From: Sphaerulina vaccinii
Taxonomy: Eukaryota; Ascomycota; Dothideomycetes; Mycosphaerellales; Mycosphaerellaceae
DNA length: 64,000 nt
Assembly: GCA_022570795.1 (NCBI GenBank)
Contig: JAKUDP010000006.1
Location: forward strand, 2,170,001-2,234,000
Reading direction: 5' to 3'
The notes under the pieces: model-generated
What the model saw: the letters and a program-made list of their open reading frames with translations, nothing else
What the model was told of the DNA's origin: nothing
Databases searched by the model: none
Part shown: positions 44,104 through 54,003 of the stretch, piece after piece
Numbering within the stretch: position 1 is the first letter of the stretch
Layout: each line of letters begins with the position of its first letter
Made by a program: the position numbers and the translations under genes

Positions 44104-45424
44104 ATGAAGTCCTTTGCTGTCACCGGCCTCTTGGCCTCTACCGCTGCGGCTTTCCCAGCTGCTGTCCTCAACGCCATTGCTGATGGCACACTCAAGGCTC
44201 CAGCTGAGATGGTTGCAAGGGCTGCCGTTGCATCGCCACAGGGTGTTGGTGCTCTGCCACTTACACCACCACCATTCGACGCTGCTGCGCAGTATGTGAG
44301 CAATCAAGGCGACCACAAGTTCGTCGCTCCTGGACCTGGTGACGAGCGTGGAGAGTGCCCAGGACGTAAGGAAAGCTCAGCATAGGACAACACTTTGCAG
44401 TGCGCTGACTTGAACTGCAGTTAATGCACTTGCCAACCACGGCTACCTCCCTCACAACGGTATCGCCACAATCCAGCAGCTGATTGATGGCACCGAGACC
44501 GGTTTCGGTATGGCTCGTGACCTGGGTGGTTTCCTTGCCTTGTACGGTGCCATTGTCGATGGTAACGGAGCTGGCTGGTCGATCGGAGGTGTTCCACACA
44601 CTGGTATCCTCGGTTCGCACAACAACTACGAGGCCGACTCTTCTCCACTCAAGAGTGACTTGAACCAGTACGGCTCCAACACCAGACTTATTATGTCTCA
44701 ATTCAAGAGTCTGTACAACCGCCAGCCAAATGCTGCCACTGCCAACTACAACCTCGAAGTCCTCCGTGACTTCCGCAAGGAGCGATACTACGAGTCCATC
44801 GCCAAGAACCCATACTACTCCTACCTGCCCTTCAGTGGCATTGAGGTGTCCCAGGCCGCTTTCACCTTCATCTACCGCTTCATGTCAAACAAGTCGGCCG
44901 AGAACCCAGAGGGTATCCTTAACAAGGAGGTGCTGAAGAGCTTCATGTCCATCTCCGGACCAGAGAACAACCTCAAGTGGACTCCAGGACACGAGAAGAT
45001 CCCGGACAACTGGTACAAGCGTAACCAGGCTGACGAGTACTCCGTCGCGTACTTCCAGACCGATATTCTCTACTTCGCCGAGACTGTTCCTGAGGTGCTG
45101 GGTATTGGTTGCAACAAGGGTGCTGTTAACACTTTCTCTCCTATCGACCCATCCCAGTTGACCAGCGGCGCGTACACCGCTCAGCAAGTCGCTGCCAACC
45201 CATTCTGCTTCGCTTCCGCTTTCGCCAAGGCTGAGATTCCATTGATCACCGGTCTGACCACTGCTGCTCTTGGACCCCTCAACACTCTGCTCGATACTCT
45301 GACTTCGGGCATGAACTGTGCGGCTATTGGAGCTGTGAACCAGAGTGCGCTTACTGCTTGCCCTGGTTTCAGCTTCTACGGTGGTCCAACTGGTCCTGTC
45401 GCTCCAGGTGCTATCCAGTCGTAG
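44104..45424 (+). CDS. secreted heme-thiolate peroxidase-family protein 3, divergent, 421 aa
   Basis: Two exons, 44104-44365 and 44421-45424, with a 55-nt intron (GTAAGG, branch GCTGACTT, CTGCAG). A signal peptide (MKSFAVTGLLASTAAA) precedes FPAAVLNAI. The heme motif is ECPGLNALANHGYLPHNG, Glu in place of the first Pro of PCP, Cys near 85. The distal motif is HNNYEADSSPLKSD, with Glu near 158 but no Arg at the usual spacing. The rest (LEVLRDFRKERYYESIAKNP, MSISGPENNLKWTPGHEKIP, PDNWYKRN, ..EVLGIGCNKGAVNTF) follows the Peroxidase_2 family but is far from proteins 1 and 2, so it belongs to another subfamily. It is probably a secreted peroxidase; its oxygenation ability is less certain. Confidence 0.9.
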
Positions 45425-45744
45425 AGAGAAGGGCGATGATCCATGAGGATGATTGATGACGTCAAAGGTTGACGGTGTCACTGTGTAAATATTAGCGAGA
45501 ATGCATATGCATATGGATAGACAAAGACTGTCTGCACAACACACACTATCAATACTCACTTGCCTCTGACTGCTCACTTCTCTGCTTTCGGGTTCCCGAA
45601 TCCTGTCATCCGCTAAGTGACGTGAGCTGCTTGAGAGCACATGAGATGCCGCGAGCTCATTAAGCTCAATCCTTCGAATAACTTCTCAGCTGCCCTCACA
45701 GCTGAACCATTCTTCGCAGCTATACAGACAGCAAACTTGAATCC
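45425..45744. other. short intergenic region
   Basis: 3' end of peroxygenase 3 and leader of the next gene; nothing else seen. Confidence 0.4.
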
Positions 45745-46158
45745 ATGGCCACGACCGCCGAAGAGATCGCGAAACAGCAAAGCAAACGTGAATACACATC
45801 ATTCATCAACGCGCACAATGCCCGCCAATGGAATCGCGACGCCGAGCCATGGTCCTCTTTGCCACCTGATTTGAAGTTTGAGCTCGCATATGGAGACCTT
45901 GCCGTCGTTGATATCGAGGGTTACCTCGAACGAGGGCGCAAGGCGGGTGCTGATCCGACATGGAGAGTTGAAATTCTGGATATGGAGGTGGACGTCAGAT
46001 CTAAACCTGGTGTGGGCGTATGTTATGTCAATCTGGCAGCGAGGTCAGAGGACTTGGTGAGACATAGTGTGGTCGTTGCGAGGTATGAGTTCAGAGAGGA
46101 GCGCTGGCAGTGTGTCAGTCATCGGCATGTGAGAGGGATGAATGTGCATGGGAGTTGA
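45745..46158 (+). CDS. NTF2/SnoaL-like hypothetical protein, 137 aa
   Basis: Intact single-exon ORF from MATTAEEIAKQQSKREYTSF. The N-terminal helices (REYTSFINAHNARQW) are followed by ..DLKFELAYGDLAVVDIEGYL.. and paired strands (TWRVEILDMEVDVRS, VCYVNLAARSED, HSVVVARYEFREERWQCVSH), the order and spacing of a cone-shaped NTF2-like domain. No catalytic set can be named and there is no signal peptide, so it is probably cytosolic. Assignment is by fold pattern only. Confidence 0.65.
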   Translation: MATTAEEIAKQQSKREYTSFINAHNARQWNRDAEPWSSLPPDLKFELAYGDLAVVDIEGYLERGRKAGADPTWRVEILDMEVDVRSKPGVGVCYVNLAARSEDLVRHSVVVARYEFREERWQCVSHRHVRGMNVHGS

Positions 46159-46374
46159 GCATGCTTGTCGGACTGAGCTTCGCGGCGAAGACGTGCTGGC
46201 GAGGCGTATATCGAAAGGCCTTCGTTCTTCTGCAGCTGGAACATTCTCGCTACTGCCATTGTGGCACGTCTCTGGCCCAGCAATCACCGGCAGGTAAACA
46301 TCGCATGTCAAGATCGCCACGATCTCTGATGTCTATCGCAAACCTCTTACGAGGTACAAGTTCCGCTTGCCAGC

Positions 46375-47061
46375 ATGGCACTTCTGGAGGTGGACGAGTA
46401 CATGCACAATTTTTTGCTGACTGGCCAATCGGAGAACACGAACACGGATGACTGCTGCCCGATCTGTCTGGATGTGTGTACGCTGCCAGTTACAACACCT
46501 TGCAGCCACCAGCTGTGCACCGAATGTGCGATCGAGTGCTTTCGTGGCACTGCATTGTGCCCGCTGTGTCGACAGCAGCAATACAGATGCGAAGAGTGGA
46601 CAAAAGGCAGCAGTGGTTCGGCTGATTGGGAGGATGCCGCCTCCTTGGACAGTGTCGTAAGCCAAGTTATAGTGATGAACACATCGAGAAGGACTATGCT
46701 TGCTCTTAGCGAACTTCGTCGTGTTCAGGCCGACCATCGAGAACTATTGGCGTCATCTCATGAGCGAGAAAGGAACCGACTTGATCGATATCGCATCCCG
46801 TCTTACGAAGACTTCAGATCAAGTGGGTCCTGCGGTCAGAATCATTCTAATGCTTCGAGGCGTGAAGCGCATCGTTGCTTGATGATCCGGAGAAGCGGTC
46901 TGCGCGGACGTCGAGCCCGGTTGCTGTCTCGTCAGCAGGATGAACGAGAGGCCATGGCCTCGACGCACAGCACACAGCGAAAGGACTTTGAACGAGTGCA
47001 TAAAGAAGTGGCGGCTCAAGAGAGGCAGAGGGCGTGGAGGGCTCGCCAGAATCGAGGATGA
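46375..47061 (+). CDS. RING-finger protein, 228 aa
   Basis: Single-exon ORF starting MALLEVDEYMHNF. Residues 28-65 form a canonical C3HC4 RING: C28-x2-C31, C43-x-H45-x2-C48-x2-C51 and C62-x2-C65 (CPICLDVC.., PCSHQLCTEC, LCPLC). It should bind two zinc ions and act as an E3 ubiquitin ligase with an E2; an E2 is encoded at 16.8 kb but no link is implied. The C-terminal two thirds are basic and helical (RERNRLDRYRIPSYEDF, ERVHKEVAAQERQRAWRARQ), coiled-coil-like, with no transmembrane segment. Proteins of this layout are common in fungi and mostly unstudied. Confidence 0.85.
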   Translation: MALLEVDEYMHNFLLTGQSENTNTDDCCPICLDVCTLPVTTPCSHQLCTECAIECFRGTALCPLCRQQQYRCEEWTKGSSGSADWEDAASLDSVVSQVIVMNTSRRTMLALSELRRVQADHRELLASSHERERNRLDRYRIPSYEDFRSSGSCGQNHSNASRREAHRCLMIRRSGLRGRRARLLSRQQDEREAMASTHSTQRKDFERVHKEVAAQERQRAWRARQNRG

Positions 47062-47353
47062 AGATGAAGTAGAGCGCCTCCTTCCAAAAGACTGGCCGAA
47101 ATGAGTTGCATGGAGGAGCAAGGTCAAGTGAGGTCGAGCCATGAGAGATCCAAGATCATCAGAACGTGTGTCGCGAGCAGTAGTTTGCATTGGCCATGGT
47201 GCAAGCTTGCGAAAATTCGACGAAGGCCTCGGACGAGATCCGCTGGGTAGATGAGGACTCATGTAGTTCCGAGGACCCATGTCCGGATTTGGAGAGTACT
47301 CCAAGCGCGTCCTGGCATATGGCTGCTTGCGCTCTCTTGATCTCTTTCCTAGC
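47062..47353. other. gap between convergent genes
   Basis: Nothing recognised. Confidence 0.3.
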
Positions 47354-47980
47354 TCACGCAAAAGCCTTATCCTTCTCCATAGTGGTCCCAATGAACGCCC
47401 TCAAAGCCGCCCACTTCTGCTTATTCCTGTCCTCTCCCTCGCCCTCATTCTCCTTGCCACTCCCACTCTTCACTTCCGCACTCGCCAACTGCGCCAAATT
47501 CCTCCGAAACCTGTCCTTCTCCTTCTCCTCCAGCACCTTCTTCCTCTTCATGCTGCCCTGCCGATGCGACAGACTCTTCATGACCATCTTAGTCCCTCCT
47601 TCGCCCACACTCTTGTTATTACTCCGCCGCCGCCTCTTCTTCTCTGTCGTCACCTCCTTCTCCCCATTATCATCATCCGAGACACCCTCCCATTCATCTT
47701 CGGCGTACACTCCACTCCTCTCCCCGCCATTTCCTTCTTCTTCGTTCATTTCCACATCCGGCAACGCATCTCCTAACTCCGTCACGCTGGTCTTGAGTTT
47801 CTTTCCAGGTCTTCGCACTTTTGTTCTTTCTGCTTTGTTGATGCCTCCTGCGCGGACTTTGGCGAGTAGTGATGAAGATGTGGAGGAGAGATAGTCGGAT
47901 TTGAGGTTGGAAAGCGCGGAAGAGGAGGAAGGAGTGGTGACCTTGGAGGCTTTGGCGCGGGCGGTGGGTCGTTTCACCAT
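47354..47980 (-). CDS. SLX9: SLX9-like ribosome biogenesis protein, 208 aa
   Basis: Minus-strand ORF; the start chosen is MVKRPTARAKASKVT at 47980, because fungal SLX9 proteins begin with a KRP(T)AR-type basic segment and the upstream open frame is Ser/Thr/His-rich leader. Diagnostic pieces: RRPGKKLKTSVTELGDALPD, then MVMKSLSHRQGSMKRKKVLE.KEKDRFRRN and a C-terminal QKWAALRAFIGTTME. Slx9 is a nucleolar/pre-40S factor involved in ITS1 processing and 40S export. The acidic middle segment is low complexity. The plus-strand ORFs over it are antisense. Confidence 0.85.
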   Translation of the reverse strand: MVKRPTARAKASKVTTPSSSSALSNLKSDYLSSTSSSLLAKVRAGGINKAERTKVRRPGKKLKTSVTELGDALPDVEMNEEEGNGGERSGVYAEDEWEGVSDDDNGEKEVTTEKKRRRRSNNKSVGEGGTKMVMKSLSHRQGSMKRKKVLEEKEKDRFRRNLAQLASAEVKSGSGKENEGEGEDRNKQKWAALRAFIGTTMEKDKAFA

Positions 47981-48316
47981 GGTTGTGTGTTGAGTTGTGG
48001 TAGTGTTGTGAGAAGTTTTATGGTGAAGGTGTTGGTTTGGGAGCGGAGTTGAGGCCGACGGGGGGTTTTGGTGGGAGATGGTGAGGATAGCGAGCATGAG
48101 CACGGTACGGTCCTTGATACAGCCTGAAACTGTTGATGAGGGAATCTCGATATGAGCGCGGACCCGAGATGAAGAAATCTACCTGGGAGTCTGGCAGGCG
48201 TATCGATACGATCATAATAGTGCGAAGTTGAAAGGCTTTCTTTGGTCACCCACCATGAGAGCAAGAATCGTACGAAGCACTGGACGTTGGAAACTGAACA
48301 AACTATGCTGAGAATC
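47981..48316. other. leader/promoter of the SLX9-like gene
   Basis: No other gene seen. Confidence 0.35.
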
Positions 48317-49000
48317 TCATTTCTCGACACTATAGGCAGACCCACAAAAAAATCTGGACATAAGCCCTCGTCTGCCCTTCTCCCCACGGTCAAAGGCTGC
48401 CTCCGAAGGCGCATAACGCTCGCCCTGCCAGGCCTCAACTTGGGCAATCTCCTTGCGGCGTCTCTCCAATGTACGTCTGTCTGGGCTTCGCTCTCGCTGG
48501 CAGACCTTGTCCTTGCGAAACGGGCTTCGAGATCGACCATGCGTCCGAGCTGGCGCGTATCGTAGCCGAAGCCCAGCAGGCACATTGTCTGGGTTCTCGA
48601 TGGAAACTTCGATCTTGACGATTCCATATGGGTCGGAAATGGCAAGATCGTGGAGACACTTGAGGTACTCCGCAGTCTCCTCGTCGCTCATGTAAGACCA
48701 CATCGCGTTGATGTTGGCCTGATATTCTGCATTGATCTCGTCGCCGATGTCGATGGAGTCTTTGACTGGATTTGGCTTGTGTGGCTTGCCATTTGGCTTG
48801 GTTTCGCTGACTGGCTGTGGTATGTACTTTGGGAAGCCGATCTGTTCAGTCTGCTGTGAAGCACTGGTGGTAGAGTGTTCGCTTGCATTACCTGCTGGTG
48901 GTCGCTGTAGGGCCTTCTTGGAGGCTGGACGAAGTGCGAGGATCGAGACACCGACAAAGCCGAGCAGACCCATTGAAGAGGAAAGATGTTCTGCAAACAT
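48317..49000 (-). CDS. hypothetical protein with N-terminal hydrophobic segment, 227 aa
   Basis: ATG at 49000 gives MFAEHLSSSMGLLGFVGVSILALRP, a hydrophobic N-terminus that may be a membrane anchor or mitochondrial presequence, followed by a Pro/Gln/Ser-rich linker, a helical block (INAEYQANINAMWSYMSDEE, AEYLKCLHDLAISDPYG), and an Arg-rich basic tail. No family is recognised. The roughly 200 bp upstream of this gene are related to DNA upstream of the gene at 50.1-51.1 kb, so the two may be partial duplicates; the gene at 51.4 kb has a faintly similar hydrophobic stretch plus M.ALW helix. Confidence 0.5.
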   Translation of the reverse strand: MFAEHLSSSMGLLGFVGVSILALRPASKKALQRPPAGNASEHSTTSASQQTEQIGFPKYIPQPVSETKPNGKPHKPNPVKDSIDIGDEINAEYQANINAMWSYMSDEETAEYLKCLHDLAISDPYGIVKIEVSIENPDNVPAGLRLRYAPARTHGRSRSPFRKDKVCQRERSPDRRTLERRRKEIAQVEAWQGERYAPSEAAFDRGEKGRRGLMSRFFCGSAYSVEK

Positions 49001-49044
49001 TTTGATCTTGAATGTGTGTGCTTTCTGGAGCGCTGGCGGTCCGG

Positions 49045-49280
49045 TTTGATCTCTTGATGTGATGAGATCCGATTGTGTGGGGTGCTTTGCGCTGGTATGT
49101 ATACAAGAGGAGTGTATAAGTGGTTCTCGAGATGAAGTATAAGTATACGAGTGGGTAGCCTTCACTGGCTTGTGTTAAGTGTCGACTCTTCACTCGCCAA
49201 AATCAGGCATCGAGGCTCGAGCATGGCAAGGGACGTCTCTGTTCGAACAAGGCCATTGTTGCGAGTGAATAGTCGACAAA
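49045..49280 (-). repeat. duplicated upstream region, copy 1
   Basis: Shares with 51175-51365, in the same order, 'agagtgtaag/gagtgtataag', 'ctcgaRatgaagtataagtat', 'ccttcactg', 'gtgttaWRtgtcg', 'cttcac', 'caggcatc' and 'gccattgttSc'. Both copies lie just upstream of minus-strand genes. Confidence 0.7.
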
Positions 49281-50091
49281 GGCAATATTAGCCGTGGCGC
49301 GGAGTTATACTGCTGTGCTTGGCGACAGGATAAGGATGTCAGCTGTGGTACAGAGTATCCGACTGAAGGAGATGAGGGAGACGCGAAGGCGTTCCTCATA
49401 TCTGCACGACTTGATTTGCCAACAGTCCGAAATTGGAGGGCTGGAACGATACATGCATTTGTGAGACATGCAGGACGTAGTGCAAGTCTCTGTTTGGGTT
49501 GCGTCCGCAGGAGGGCTCGCTCGAAACATCAGCCATCGTCTCGAGATTGGTTGAAGAAAGTATTCGATCACGCCCGTGAACTTGCCTGGGAACATGTGAG
49601 AGGGAACTCTCAGACAAGAAAAGCACGAAGCATGCAGTTTGCATCACGCATCTTCAGCATCCGGACAACGCCCGCAGCTTTTTCAGAGTCATCGATGATG
49701 TGCACGCCGATCGACACTCAACATTGGAAAGTGTGGGGACGATTCAATCAATCATAACATCAATCAATTTGGTAAGAAGCACAAGCACGCATCAGAACTA
49801 AGTGTAGCGCATCCTTTCAGCACTATGGAGACATTCCAAGAGACTTCTGGAGAAGGACCAAGCTCATATGCTTCGATACCACTCCGACATCTTCTCCGCA
49901 GCTACACGCCAGCCAATCGCAAGCGTTACAATTCCTCAACCTTTGCCAGATTCCAATCTCGGTACTTCGCCACAATTCGGCTCCCACTCAAGCCCGATTC
50001 CACGCCTTTCAATGTCTCCGAGCATCGTCAGCGTTCCGCCGTAACCCCTCAAGCCGCACCATCCACGCCACTCATCTGCCCAAGATTGAGT
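49281..50091. other. gap with a doubtful plus-strand ORF at 49825-50181
   Basis: The ORF METFQETSGEGPSSYASIPL.. is 118 codons long and overlaps the 3' end of the minus-strand gene; its Ser/Thr/Arg-rich composition and the absence of motifs leave it unproven. Confidence 0.25.
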
Positions 50092-51085
50092 TCAGTGAGA
50101 AGGCTTGTAGAAGTCTCCACGTGCACGCTTTTGCTGCCGACCACGATCATCAGATCTGCTACGACGCTCCTTTTCTGGTAGTGTGTTGTTGGCGTTGCGG
50201 ACGTTGCTTCCAGACTGCACAGGTACTCTGGCCTCTGGCTGGGCGGCTCCCTGGCTGTGACAGAATGTATTCGGCTTGCTTGCAATCCTCTCGAGACGAG
50301 CAGCTTCTGCTTTGCCCTTCTCGAGGCGAGCTTCTTCTGCTTTGTCCTTCGCGGCAATTGCAGCGATGAACTGGTTCGCCTGAGCATCCTCCTCGTCAAT
50401 GACCCAGACCTGCTTCCTGCCACGCGGCTCCTCGCGGCGCGCGATTGTCAGTTTCTGGCGGAGTCGCGTCCCTAGCTTCTCCTCCCAGTCTGCCGACTGT
50501 CGCCATAACTGTGTTGGACTGAGGCTGCGGCTGTGGTCTTGTGCTGCTTCCTCTCGGTCGATGTGGAGAAGGTAGTCTTCTCGCTCATCCTCGTCTTGCT
50601 CCTCTCGATTGAGGTATGCGAGGTAGAGTAGGTTGTCCTCTTGGTCTCGTGCAATCTCGGAGGCGCTCTTGGTGAGGACCGTCCATGGTGATGGTCTGGA
50701 TGATGCGACTGCCTCGATGGGCATCTGCTTGTTGCATGCTCCGACAGCGATGTCGAGAGAGGTGCTGGAATCGTTGGGAAGCTGAGCCTTGATTGAAAGG
50801 AATGAAAGCTTCTTGCTAGCGATCCTACCGGCTTCACAGAGTGGCTGTTCAGGGGAACTTGCATTGGTGGAAGTCCCCAACGTCGTCGGCGCCGCATGGA
50901 GTCTGCTGTCTGACTGATGCGGGATGAGAGTCTGGAGACATCTTGGCTGAGGCAACGAGCTGTTGGGAGTTGTAGGCGTAGTGCGTTGCTGGATTGGAGG
51001 CTTTGCAGTAGTCGATCTCGTGAGGCCAAATTTGGTCGTCCGAGTTGCGAACGTCCATTGAGTCTGGAGCGCTGTTCGCAGGCAT
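50092..51085 (-). CDS. hypothetical acidic/coiled-coil protein, gene model uncertain
   Basis: A minus-strand frame is open from about 50955 to a stop at 50092 but has no ATG; a good ATG at 51085 (MPANSAPDSMDVRNSDDQIW) opens a different frame that overlaps it. A short intron near 50920-50970 (for example GTTGCC..CATCAG, 43 nt) would join them in frame, though the donor is weak. The main part is acidic then helical (REEQDEDEREDYLLHIDREE, KDKAEEARLEKGKAEAARLE) and ends in an Arg-rich tail. No family is recognised. Its upstream DNA duplicates that of the gene at 48.3 kb. Confidence 0.45.
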
Positions 51086-51174
51086 CGTGAATGGTTGGAT
51101 GTGCTGCGTGGAGTGTGCTTGTGTTTGGTACTCCTAGTTTCTTGGTGTGTGGTATAAGCTTGAGCAGAGGTATG

Positions 51175-51365
51175 GCCTTTGCTGCTGCAAGAGGTGGTAT
51201 AAAAGAAGAGTGTAAGATGGATCTCGAAGATGAAGTATAAGTATGAGAAGGAGCACGACCTTCACTGCATCGTGTTATATGTCGGCACTTCACAACCTTT
51301 GGCGATAGCCACCAGGCATCTCAAGATAGAGTGAAGGGTCAACAATGCCATTGTTCCCGACGCTT
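51175..51365 (-). repeat. duplicated upstream region, copy 2
   Basis: See copy 1 at 49045-49280; block order and spacing are conserved. Confidence 0.7.
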
Positions 51366-51385
51366 GGCAGGAACACGATATCTGG

Positions 51386-51982
51386 CTACCGCTGTCGACG
51401 ATCACGATCTGGATATGGTCGGTAGTGATTACCACCGTTCAGGCGAAGAGATGGCTTGGGAGTCCCTTTATCTGGCGGACGATTCTGGTCCTGGATGGGA
51501 GCTTCTTCTACTGGCTCAGGTATCACGTACTCCTTGTACTTGGGCACTACAAAGTCGATAGACTTGCCTTGCTCACGCTCCATGTCATTCCAGAGGGCAC
51601 GCATCTCCAGCTCGGACTCTTTGTCGAACTCCAGCTTGGATGTGGCATCCATCACCTCGTGGTCTGGCGCATGCTGCTTCGTGTCGATCTGGTCAAACCG
51701 GACTGGCTGAGCCTGAGCTTCTTCGCGTCCGGTAGTCTTGATCATGCCGTCCCATTCTCGCTCGATCGTATCCGAGGGAGACATCGATAATACGTAACCA
51801 AGACCGAACAAGCGCAATCGATTCGCTCTGACGTATGGTGGAGTGGAGCGCAGATTAAGATGAGAAGACAACAGTTTCTGGCTGTTTCCCGACAGGACGG
51901 AGTTGACTACGGGTGGAAGTTCATACTTCTGCACTCGCAGATTCCAGCTTCTGATATGAGTCCTGCTCATGTTGTGTCTCAT
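51386..51982 (-). CDS. hypothetical protein, 198 aa
   Basis: Intact minus-strand ORF; ATG at 51982 (MRHNMSRTHIRSWNLRVQKY), with later in-frame ATGs also possible, notably the one giving MSPSDTIEREWDGMIKTTG. The N-terminal part is basic with a short hydrophobic stretch (LRLFGLGYVLSM), perhaps a mitochondrial presequence; the middle is acidic and helical (ELEMRALWNDMEREQGKSID) and the end is Pro/Arg-rich. No domain is recognised. It is the third gene of a minus-strand group with the genes at 48.3 and 50.1 kb. Confidence 0.45.
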   Translation of the reverse strand: MRHNMSRTHIRSWNLRVQKYELPPVVNSVLSGNSQKLLSSHLNLRSTPPYVRANRLRLFGLGYVLSMSPSDTIEREWDGMIKTTGREEAQAQPVRFDQIDTKQHAPDHEVMDATSKLEFDKESELEMRALWNDMEREQGKSIDFVVPKYKEYVIPEPVEEAPIQDQNRPPDKGTPKPSLRLNGGNHYRPYPDRDRRQR

Positions 51983-52397
51983 ATTGGGTCAGACAACAGC
52001 CTTCGCGGCCTTTGTTGTCTCCAGCTTGGTGATCTGAGTGAGTACACAGCAGAAACATTCCATCGAGTGCAGCTGTCTTCCAGACGACATGTCTTCAATA
52101 TGTATCGCAGCAAGACATTAGTTGCAGGTCTCAAACAGTACACTATGCTGGACAAGATAAGACATCGGATCTCTGTGTCAGGATGCAATGGCTCCAAGCA
52201 GTAGCTTCACCAGTATGGTTTCACTATAGCTAATGATGTGCAACGAATGGCATCTGTGCAGTTCTGGGATGCGTCGATGCGAGGTCTTCTTTTCTCGTAG
52301 GCGGGTCGCAGTCTCGGACGAGTCACCACTGTTCTGGAAGGATATCGTGACAAAGAATGGCCGTCCATGGTGTCGTGGAGCAAACTAACAGTGGTAT
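51983..52397. other. intergenic
   Basis: No feature recognised. Confidence 0.35.
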
Positions 52398-53306
52398 ATG
52401 CCAGGACTCATGCTGTCCTGCAGCTTACTACACTTGACCAAGCTGTGGCCTGATCAGGCAATTTCCGACCGCCGATACGACCTGCAAAGAGACATACGGC
52501 GTATCCGTAAGCTGTACAAGTCCTCTGAGCATCATGTAGTGGAGTGGCTCAAGAGTAGGGCCAGAGCGGAATTTGCAATCGATGATACTGATCCCCTTTT
52601 ACTGCCTCGCCTCAATGCGCAAGGGCAACCTGGGTACCCAGATCTGAAGAAGCTTTCGGACAGAATTCTGTCGCATTTCGAGCAGCAGAACACGAAGCCG
52701 TACGATGTAGCCGCCGCTCATTTCGATGTCCGGAAAGCGATCAAATACAGAAACGAGCATGTGGACTTCATTATTCAAGGTGGCGGAGAGTCCGAAAGCG
52801 AGCATGAGAGCTGGATTGAGCTGTTTCAGCTTATCGCTGACAGGATCAGGAAGATGACAACCTTACCCGCCGCTACCTCGAGTAGCTCAGCTCTTCGAGC
52901 GGATATATCAGCAGCGAATGAAGCAGCAAGTAAGCCTATGTCGAAGTCGGAGTCCAAGAGGCTAAAAGCGAAAGCACGAAAGGTTGTCGAAAGGCCGGCC
53001 ACTTCTGTTCGGGAAGAGCCCGTCACTGGCAGATTGAAACCTATGCCTCGCTGCTCCGACAAGAAAAGAGGATCAAAAGAGACTGCAGCTAAGGGCCAGG
53101 AAGATGAGGAGCAATTGCCAGCAAAGCCTGTTGTGAAAAGGCCAGTCGTCGTCCAAGCTGATATGCCTGAGCAAGTCAAGGCCACGAGCGAGAAGGAGCC
53201 TGTGCAGAGTGGCTGGACGATCATGAACGTGTTTACACTTTACGTGCAGGTAATGACCTTGCTAGCAGTCGTTCCTATCTTCCTGATCGTCTCTGGACAG
53301 TTGTGA
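52398..53306 (+). CDS. hypothetical protein with C-terminal transmembrane segment, 302 aa
   Basis: Single ORF from MPGLMLSCSLLHLTKLWPDQ. The N-terminal two fifths are helical and charged (DLQRDIRRIRKLYKSSEHHV, WLKSRARAEFAI), then a Lys/Ser/Glu-rich probably disordered region (MSKSESKRLKAKARKVVE, DKKRGSKETAAKGQEDEE), then a single hydrophobic helix at the extreme C-terminus (VFTLYVQVMTLLAVVPIFLI), the layout of a tail-anchored membrane protein. The start is uncertain because an upstream exon is possible. The 3' end overlaps the convergent minus-strand ORF by about 45 nt. No family is recognised. Confidence 0.5.
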   Translation: MPGLMLSCSLLHLTKLWPDQAISDRRYDLQRDIRRIRKLYKSSEHHVVEWLKSRARAEFAIDDTDPLLLPRLNAQGQPGYPDLKKLSDRILSHFEQQNTKPYDVAAAHFDVRKAIKYRNEHVDFIIQGGGESESEHESWIELFQLIADRIRKMTTLPAATSSSSALRADISAANEAASKPMSKSESKRLKAKARKVVERPATSVREEPVTGRLKPMPRCSDKKRGSKETAAKGQEDEEQLPAKPVVKRPVVVQADMPEQVKATSEKEPVQSGWTIMNVFTLYVQVMTLLAVVPIFLIVSGQL

Positions 53307-53713
53307 CGCTTCGGTATGTGAGGAAGAGCAACAAGGAGTTACGAGAGTGGCAAGCTCAAGGCAGGAACAATGAAGCGCGTAGATGGAATGATTCGAGCAC
53401 TCTGCTATCCGCAATGAACGATCCCCAACCAAAATGTCCCCAAACAAGTCTCCTCGTGGATCCTCCTTCTTCATCCTTGAGGCTTGACATCCATGACCAC
53501 CGGCAGCGGGAATTGGTGCCTGGTCCCAATGGTTGTTGTTGTAGTTGACGGTAGCCTGAGCTTGATCACCTTGGCGAAAGACAGTGAATTGCTGACCAAA
53601 CTGGTATGCCACTTCGTCGAGGAAGTCACTGTGCACTAGCATTCCAGGCAAGATGTACATTGGCTTCTGAGCGACGTACTGGCCATTTGGACCAGGAACC
53701 CAGTTGGTACGAC
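53262..53713 (-). CDS. 3' part of a hypothetical gene, 5' exon not resolved
   Basis: A minus-strand exon begins after an acceptor-like CCCACAG at about 53731 and reads DTSPTGRTNWVPGPNGQYVA, QKPMYILPGMLVHSDFLDEV, AYQFGQQFTVF.. to a stop at 53262. The first half looks strongly coding (Gly/Pro/aromatic-rich); the last 60 residues may lie beyond the true end. A short ORF ending near 53835 (..MTTATRNLLDTVGGI) may be exon 1, but phases do not fit a simple join. No family is recognised. Confidence 0.4.
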
Positions 53714-53904
53714 CTGTCGGAGAGGTGTCGCTGTGGGTAGCAGATGTGTTGAGGTATAAAGTGCCAGTGGAGTGTCACTGATGTGGGTCAGCATCGGAAC
53801 ATGGAATGTATCAATTGGAGAACCCTACCATCAGATACCGCCAACAGTGTCTAACAAATTCCTGGTAGCTGTCGTCATCTGGCTTGCTTTCGGTGCCAGA
53901 AACA

Positions 53905-54003
53905 CTTGAGCATGGGCAACGATGAGCCCACAATGCTTGAGCATAGGCAACGATGAGCTCGAGACGCTTGAGCGTAGGTAACGATGAAATTCGATGCTTG
54001 AAG
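53905..54003. repeat. 30-32 bp minisatellite, three copies
   Basis: Units begin 'cttgagc(a/g)t(a/g)ggYaacgatgag' at about 53904, 53936 and 53967, with a fourth start near 53997. Purpose unknown. Confidence 0.75.

Noticed and set aside
47190..47894. 234-codon plus-strand ORF (Ser/Leu/Phe-rich)
   Set aside because: Antisense to the SLX9-like gene, whose conserved blocks are clear.
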